This document shows, piece by piece, positions 59,457 to 64,000 of a stretch of 64,000 nt of DNA (its first letter is position 1; the number at the start of each line of letters is the position of its first letter). The notes under the pieces were generated by a model. It was not told where the DNA came from and made no database searches. It was given only the letters and a program-made list of their open reading frames with translations. Source of the DNA: Chloroflexota bacterium (GTDB taxonomy: Bacteria; Chloroflexota; Anaerolineae; Aggregatilineales; UBA2796); NCBI GenBank assembly GCA_021325095.1, contig JAJPHV010000028.1, positions 1 through 64,000 of the forward strand, written 5' to 3'. The position numbers were made by a program, and so were the translations under genes.

Positions 59457-59523
59457 GCACGGCATAACGGCCTGGCTGTGCGTCCCATCCTGCCTATTCA
59501 GGCAGGGCCACGATACGCCGTGC
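59457..59523. repeat. Nested inverted repeat in the gap before the stress protein gene
   Basis: GCACGGC (59457-59463) pairs with GCCGTGC (59517-59523), enclosing CCTGCC (59489-59494)/GGCAGG (59501-59506). It lies beyond the stop of the convergent universal stress protein gene and could be the trailer of its transcript. The rest of 59274-59555 shows no gene. Confidence 0.4.
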
Positions 59524-59555
59524 CCGATTACAGTGCACTGCCTGGCGCCTGCCAA

Positions 59556-60509
59556 TCAGATGTTGCTGGCCTGTTGCAGGTACAGTGAACGCACTGCCGT
59601 TTGCGCCTCGTCCCGGCTAAACGGCGCGGGCAAATCCTGCACAACAAGCACAGGCTTGGGGCTGTAGGCGATGATGTGGCCTGTGATGCTGCCGTAAGGC
59701 CACTGCGGATCCCCTGAATACCCGTGCGCGCTTAACACAACGAGATCGATTTGCTCCTGGTCGATCAGCCTGTGCAATCCACGCGCCACATGCTCGTCTG
59801 TGAGCACATGGCTGCGCACCTTATTATTTAAGGCCAGCCTTGACGCAATCTGTTTCAGATATCTGGTCGCTTCCCTGTGGTTTCGTTCGATAACACGATT
59901 CGCCAGCTCAGAATCGGCCTGGGTGAGCGGGGTACACCGGAGCATCTCCGGCCTACAGACAACATGCGCGAGAACCAACTCGGCGTCAAAAGCCTGTGCC
60001 AGTGCGGCGGCCAGCACCAGGACGTGTTCGGCGCGCCGGGAGCCATCGAGCGGGACGAGTATCCGGCGGTAGAGGGCCGGAGTCCAGTCTTCACGAGCGC
60101 CGCTTTGCCCCCGGGCTATCAGCGTCGGCAAGTGAGTATGGGCCAGCAGTTGGTGGCCCAGATCGCAGAGGTTAGCGCCGAGTTTCGGCACGATGACAAG
60201 ATTCACGCTGTTCTGACGGGCAAACTCAAGAATGTGACGGGCTTGTGGGCATTCCAGCAGTTCTTTCCCGACAGGGATGTGGTGTTGTTCCAGGTAATGC
60301 ATGGTGTCACGTAGCTGCATGGCCGCCTGGGTTTTCGTGATCTGCCATTCCAGCGGGTCTGCGCACTGTGATCGTGCATCGGCTGGGCCTTCCAGCAGGC
60401 GCAGCAGTGTAACGCGGGCCTTGGTTGCCAGAGCAATGGCTGAGGCGTGAGGAAATGCAAAACCTGTACCGGACATGTCATCAATGAGGGCTAGAATGTG
60501 GTTGAACAT
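59556..60509 (-). CDS. Tandem universal stress protein
   Basis: 317 residues with two UspA domains: first FNHILALIDDMSGTGFAFPHASAIALATKARVTLLRLLEG to about residue 150, then YRRILVPLDGSRRAEHVLVLAAALAQAFDAELVLAHVV. The ATP-binding motif is best kept in the second, LVVLSAHGYSGDPQWPYGSITGHIIAYSPKPVLVVQ (GxxG-9x-G(S/T)). The ATG at 60509 follows AAGGAGGGAAAG; a longer start at 60716 is unlikely. Confidence 0.9.
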   Translation of the reverse strand: MFNHILALIDDMSGTGFAFPHASAIALATKARVTLLRLLEGPADARSQCADPLEWQITKTQAAMQLRDTMHYLEQHHIPVGKELLECPQARHILEFARQNSVNLVIVPKLGANLCDLGHQLLAHTHLPTLIARGQSGAREDWTPALYRRILVPLDGSRRAEHVLVLAAALAQAFDAELVLAHVVCRPEMLRCTPLTQADSELANRVIERNHREATRYLKQIASRLALNNKVRSHVLTDEHVARGLHRLIDQEQIDLVVLSAHGYSGDPQWPYGSITGHIIAYSPKPVLVVQDLPAPFSRDEAQTAVRSLYLQQASNI

Positions 60510-60756
60510 CTTTCCCTCCTTGCGCAACCTGGGCAAGCTGTTGTGACCGGGGCGTCTGGAGGCTGAGGGTCGCTGGCGCAGGTCACGCCCGACTAATCCC
60601 GGTGGGATTGGGAGATGATTCAGTGGAGGCGACTTTATCGAATCACTTTTATCGTAGACTGGTGTCGCAAGGGTGCGCCAGTATCGATTGTCAACATTTT
60701 CCGGGTCACTTGTCACGTCATGGGAGTTGGAACGGAACTTGGAACTGAACGCAGAG

Positions 60757-60810
60757 TCTCACCCTCGGCCCCTCTCCGCAAGCAGCGAGGGAAGCCGTTG
60801 CCGGGTGAGG
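60757..60810. repeat. Degenerate GC-rich inverted repeat
   Basis: TCTCACCCTCGGCCCCTCTCC, AAGCAGCGAGGGAAGCC and GCCGGGTGAGGGC: the arms and the GGGTGAGG signature of the repeat family are present but eroded. The 374-bp gap 60510-60883 shows no other feature that I can support. Confidence 0.5.
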
Positions 60811-60883
60811 GCCATCCGCTTCGCCTGCTCCGAATTCGGAGTGGGGGCCAGGGGGCAAGCAAAATCGGGGTGCATAAGGGTAA

Positions 60884-61681
60884 TTACTCAGATGCCTCGC
60901 TGGTGTAGCGATGCGCCAGCAGGATCGGAATAAAAGTCACGGCAATAACGACCAGCGCCGCAACGTTGGTCACAGGCCGATCTCGCGGGCGAACAAGCTG
61001 GCTCAACATCCAGATCGGCAGAGTTTGCTGCTGCGGGCCAGCGGTGAAGGTCGTCACGATAACCTCGTCAAAGGACAGGGCGAAAGCCAGCATTCCACCC
61101 GCTAACAGCGCCGTTGCAATGTTCGGCAAAGTCACGTAGCGCAGCGTCTGGAACGTCGAAGCGCCCAGGTCCATCGACGCCTCGATCTGCGAATAGGCGG
61201 TGCGGCGCAGCCGGGCCGCCACATTGTTGTAGACGGTGACGATGCAGAACGTGGTGTGCCCGATGATCACCGTCCAGAAACTGAGATCCAGTTCCAGCAG
61301 GCGAATGCCGGATCGCAGGGCAATGCCGGTTACAATGCCGGGCAGCGCGATGGGCAGGACGACCAGCAGTGAAATGACCTCCCTGCCAAAGAAGTGACTG
61401 CGATAGATGGCGGCGGCGGTGAGCGTGCCAAGCAGCAGCGCAATGGCCGTAGCGGTCAGAGCCACTTCGAGCGAATAGCCGAAGGCTCGCCAGAAATCCG
61501 CACGCTGCAGGATAGCGCCGAACCACGCCACTGTAAGCCCCGGCGGTGGAAACTGGTAGGTCTGCGCTTCGGTGGTGAAAGCGTAGAGCGCGATGACCAG
61601 GATCGGGAAGTGCATAAAAACGAGTGCCAGGCTGGCCGCCAGCCGCAGACCCCGTGAGGCTTGTTCCGTGTTAGAGCGCAT
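60884..61681 (-). CDS. ABC transporter permease, polyamine type (PotC-like)
   Basis: 265 residues, six hydrophobic helices. The EAA loop is [41 protein letters not shown], matching PotC/YdcV-type permeases of spermidine/putrescine-like importers. It overlaps the upstream permease gene by 11 nt (translation coupled). Confidence 0.9.
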   Translation of the reverse strand: MRSNTEQASRGLRLAASLALVFMHFPILVIALYAFTTEAQTYQFPPPGLTVAWFGAILQRADFWRAFGYSLEVALTATAIALLLGTLTAAAIYRSHFFGREVISLLVVLPIALPGIVTGIALRSGIRLLELDLSFWTVIIGHTTFCIVTVYNNVAARLRRTAYSQIEASMDLGASTFQTLRYVTLPNIATALLAGGMLAFALSFDEVIVTTFTAGPQQQTLPIWMLSQLVRPRDRPVTNVAALVVIAVTFIPILLAHRYTSEASE

Positions 61682-62618
61682 CGAACGCCCCCAGCCGTTT
61701 GGCGATAGTCAGGTAGACGCCCATGATGACGATAGGAACCATCGTGAAGGCGGCGGCCAGCGGAATGTTGCCGTTCGTGCCTTGCAGTGTGTTCACCGCC
61801 GGGCCGATGAAATAGCTGGAATTGCCGATCACAGTAGGAATGATGTAGTCGCCCAGCGTCAGCGAGAAGGTGAAGATGGAACCAGCCACCACGCCGGGAA
61901 AGGCCAGCGGCAAGATGATCTTGCGGAACGTGTAGCCCGGCCTGGCGCCCAGGTCTCCCGACGCCTCGATGAGCGAATGCGGCACGCGCTCCAACGCTGC
62001 ATTGATGGGCAGGATCATGTACGGCAGCCAGATGTAGACAAAAACCAGGAACATGCCGAGGTACGAGAAGGACAGCGACGGGCCGCCGATCTCAGGCAGG
62101 TTGAGCAGCCAATCGCGCAGCCAGCCCAGGCCCAGAGTCTGGAACACCCAGTTGAGCAGGCCCTCGTTCGCCAGGATGAGCTTCCACGAGTACACCCGAA
62201 CCAGGTAGCTTGACCACAGTGGTAAGACCACTGCCAGGTACAACAGGCTGCGGAGGCGGCCCTTCGCATAGCGGGCGATAAAGTATGCCAGCGGGAAGGC
62301 GATCAGCGCGTCGGTGATCGTCACAAGGACGGCCATCACCACCGTCCGCAGCACGATCTCCATATTGGCGGGCGTGAACAGCGCGCTGTACGTTTGCAGC
62401 GAAAGCTCGCGCACCGTCAGCCCGGAGAAGTCATCCACGTGAAAAAAGCTCTGGATGACCAGCACAAACAGGGAACCCAGGTAAAAGACGCCCAGCCACA
62501 GCAGCGGCGGCGCAAGCAGCAGCAACAGCACCAGGGACGGGCGGCGGAAGAACAGCCTGGACAGCCGCATCGACAGCGATGGCTTTACGCGGGGAGGGGC
62601 AACCTGCGCAGTTTCCAT
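61671..62618 (-). CDS. ABC transporter permease, polyamine type (PotB-like)
   Basis: 315 residues, six hydrophobic helices plus a cytoplasmic N-terminal stretch. The EAA loop is [44 protein letters not shown], typical of PotB/YdcU. It lies between the ATPase gene (12 nt upstream) and the second permease gene. Confidence 0.9.
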   Translation of the reverse strand: METAQVAPPRVKPSLSMRLSRLFFRRPSLVLLLLLAPPLLWLGVFYLGSLFVLVIQSFFHVDDFSGLTVRELSLQTYSALFTPANMEIVLRTVVMAVLVTITDALIAFPLAYFIARYAKGRLRSLLYLAVVLPLWSSYLVRVYSWKLILANEGLLNWVFQTLGLGWLRDWLLNLPEIGGPSLSFSYLGMFLVFVYIWLPYMILPINAALERVPHSLIEASGDLGARPGYTFRKIILPLAFPGVVAGSIFTFSLTLGDYIIPTVIGNSSYFIGPAVNTLQGTNGNIPLAAAFTMVPIVIMGVYLTIAKRLGAFDAL

Positions 62619-62630
62619 AGGGCTTCGTGC

Positions 62631-63698
62631 CTACCCTTGCAGCGGGCGGCTGTGCTCGCGCTTCCAGAGCAGCGATACCTTGCGCCCCAGTGCCGCCAGC
62701 GCATTGGTCGAGTCCAGCGACAGGTTTTGTTCCAGGGCCACCAGCTCGCCGCCCATATCCAGCGCGACCACGTAGCGGGTGTTCACACCCAGGTAGATCA
62801 CATCGCAGATCGTGCCCGTGACGCAGAGCGAATCGTCGGGCACTGGCGCGCCGACGGGCGCAATGTGAATCTTTTCGGGGCGAATAGCATACGTCCCGGC
62901 TTTACCCATCACCTGCTGCGCCAGAACACCCTCAAGGATATTGGACGTGCCGACGAACCCGGCCACGAAGGCCGTCGCCGGGCGCTCGTAGATTTCGGCG
63001 GGTGTGCCAATTTGCTCGACCTTGCCGTGATTGAAGACGGCGATCCGGTCACTCATCGTCAGCGCTTCTTCCTGGTCGTGCGTCACGTAGATGAAGGTAA
63101 TGCCGACCCGGTGCTGGATCGACTTAAGTTCGATCTGCATCTGCTGGCGCAATTTGAGATCGAGCGCGCCGAGCGGCTCATCCAGCAGCAGTACGCGCGG
63201 GTGGTTGATCAGGGCGCGGGCCAGGGCCACGCGCTGGCGCTGCCCGCCGGAAAGCTGCGACGGCTTGCGCTTTTCCAGACCGGGCAGCCGCACCAGGTCG
63301 AGCATCTCCTGCACACGCCGCTCGCGCTCCGGCCTCGGCACTTTTCTGACCATCAGGCCGTAGCCGACGTTCTCGCCCACATTCATGTGAGGAAACAGCG
63401 CGTAGTCCTGGAAGACCGTGTTCACGTCGCGCTGGAAAGGCGGAACGCCCGTCACGTCCTCGCCGTTCAGTTCGATGTGCCCTGAAGTCGGCTGCTCGAA
63501 CCCGGCGATCAGACGCAGGCAGGTTGTCTTGCCGGAACCCGACGGGCCGAGCATCGAGAAGAATTCGCCGTCCCGAATGTCCAGATCGACATGATCGACG
63601 GCCCTGACATCGCCAAAATAACGGCACACGTCCCGAAAGCGGACGGCGCTGGCTGTGCCTGCTGTGCTCACTGTACTTGGTGCTGGACTGCTGTTCAT
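62631..63698 (-). CDS. ABC transporter ATPase, polyamine type (PotA-like)
   Basis: 355 residues. Walker A GPSGSGKTTCLR, Q-loop TVFQDYALFPHM, signature LSGGQRQRVALARALINHP, Walker B VLLLDEPLGALDLKLR and H-loop YVTHDQEEAL, then a C-terminal TOBE-type domain (AIRPEKIHIAPVG) as in PotA/PotG. ATG 63698 was chosen; a TTG at 63725 that overlaps the upstream stop is possible. No substrate-binding gene is within the window. Confidence 0.92.
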   Translation of the reverse strand: MNSSPAPSTVSTAGTASAVRFRDVCRYFGDVRAVDHVDLDIRDGEFFSMLGPSGSGKTTCLRLIAGFEQPTSGHIELNGEDVTGVPPFQRDVNTVFQDYALFPHMNVGENVGYGLMVRKVPRPERERRVQEMLDLVRLPGLEKRKPSQLSGGQRQRVALARALINHPRVLLLDEPLGALDLKLRQQMQIELKSIQHRVGITFIYVTHDQEEALTMSDRIAVFNHGKVEQIGTPAEIYERPATAFVAGFVGTSNILEGVLAQQVMGKAGTYAIRPEKIHIAPVGAPVPDDSLCVTGTICDVIYLGVNTRYVVALDMGGELVALEQNLSLDSTNALAALGRKVSLLWKREHSRPLQG

Positions 63699-63721
63699 GA
63701 CAGGTTCCGTGAGCAGGGCGC

Positions 63722-64000
63722 TCAAACGTTTTTGATCATCACGTGCTTGGTCACCCGGTAATCCGAGACCGCTTCAGCACTCAAGTCTTTGCCGAACCCG
63801 GACTGTTTGAAGCCACCGTGCGGCGTTTCGGAAGTCAGCGGAATGTGGTCGTTGATCCAGACCGTGCCAAATTCCAGATCGCGCGCCACACGCATGGCCC
63901 GGCCTACGTCACGAGTCCATACCGACGCGGCCAGTCCATACTGAACGTCGTTGCCAAGCCGGACTGCCTCCTCCTCTGACTCAAAGGTGTTCACCGTCAG
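63722..64000 (-). CDS. Aldehyde dehydrogenase, C-terminal part (cut by window edge)
   Basis: The last about 92 residues of an NAD-dependent aldehyde dehydrogenase: [37 protein letters not shown], then [45 protein letters not shown]. The [14 protein letters not shown] tail resembles gamma-aminobutyraldehyde dehydrogenase (PatD-like), which fits polyamine catabolism together with the polyamine-type transporter that follows. The N terminus and active-site Cys lie beyond the window. Confidence 0.85.
   Translation of the reverse strand: MTVNTFESEEEAVRLGNDVQYGLAASVWTRDVGRAMRVARDLEFGTVWINDHIPLTSETPHGGFKQSGFGKDLSAEAVSDYRVTKHVMIKNV

Overview
The window looks like a GC-rich (roughly 60 percent) bacterial chromosome segment, most likely from the Chloroflexota (Anaerolineae-type). 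This rests on gene content and protein style: a VanW/YoaR-type wall protein, YfhO and GT-C membrane proteins, a TIR-FGE fusion, a split E1/E2/JAB locus, a V-type ATPase and a family of GC-rich intergenic inverted repeats. No rRNA gene is present, so the assignment is an inference.

Layout. 1-11120 (+) is the distal spc/alpha ribosomal block: rpsE, rpmD, rplO, secY, adk, map, rpsM, rpsK, rpsD, rpoA, rplQ, truA, rplM, rpsI, closed by a strong terminator. Two things interrupt it. Three related, highly structured, ORF-less RNA elements of about 300 nt sit directly against the start codons of rpsE, rplO and rpsM. A DUF433/DUF5615 toxin-antitoxin-type pair lies between rpsM and rpsK, and infA and rpmJ are not at their usual place before rpsM. 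11260-19217 holds a 3-methyladenine glycosylase, a polyprenyl diphosphate synthase, a VanW-type protein, a zinc-ribbon FHA protein, a 54-residue YqaE/Pmp3-like gene, an HtrA-like protease, an orphan SsuB/TauB-type ATPase and a DUF402 protein. 19453-23704 centres on an E2-like, JAMM/JAB and E1-like trio with overlapping or near-overlapping genes. 23839-33757 is mixed: LysM L,D-transpeptidase, prepilin peptidase, YfhO, uridine kinase, tRNA-Thr(CGT), TIR-FGE protein, M50B-like protease and an endonuclease-IV-like TIM barrel.

33970-39643 (-) is an extracytoplasmic redox cluster: sulfite-oxidase-like molybdoenzyme, pentahaem NapC/NirT-type cytochrome, two thioredoxin-fold proteins, a degenerate L,D-transpeptidase-like protein, CcdA and a TlpA/ResA lipoprotein. 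It is preceded by a GT-C-like membrane protein. 42123-52301 (+) carries a LolD/MacB-type ATPase, a cytidylate-kinase-like protein and a complete nine-gene V/A-type ATPase operon (G/H, I, K, E, C, F, A, B, D). 52768-58096 (+) is an acyl-CoA synthetase joined by overlaps to pyruvate-dehydrogenase-type E1 alpha, E1 beta and E2, and an acyl carrier protein, with no E3. The end (-) has a tandem universal stress protein, then a polyamine-type ABC transporter downstream of an aldehyde dehydrogenase cut by the window edge.

The most unusual signals are the three structured elements in the ribosomal operon, which resemble the HEARO/omega-RNA class associated with IscB; the E2-JAB-E1 locus with no visible ubiquitin-like modifier; and the toxin-antitoxin-like pair inside the ribosomal operon. 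All family assignments are from reading motifs; no database search was possible.
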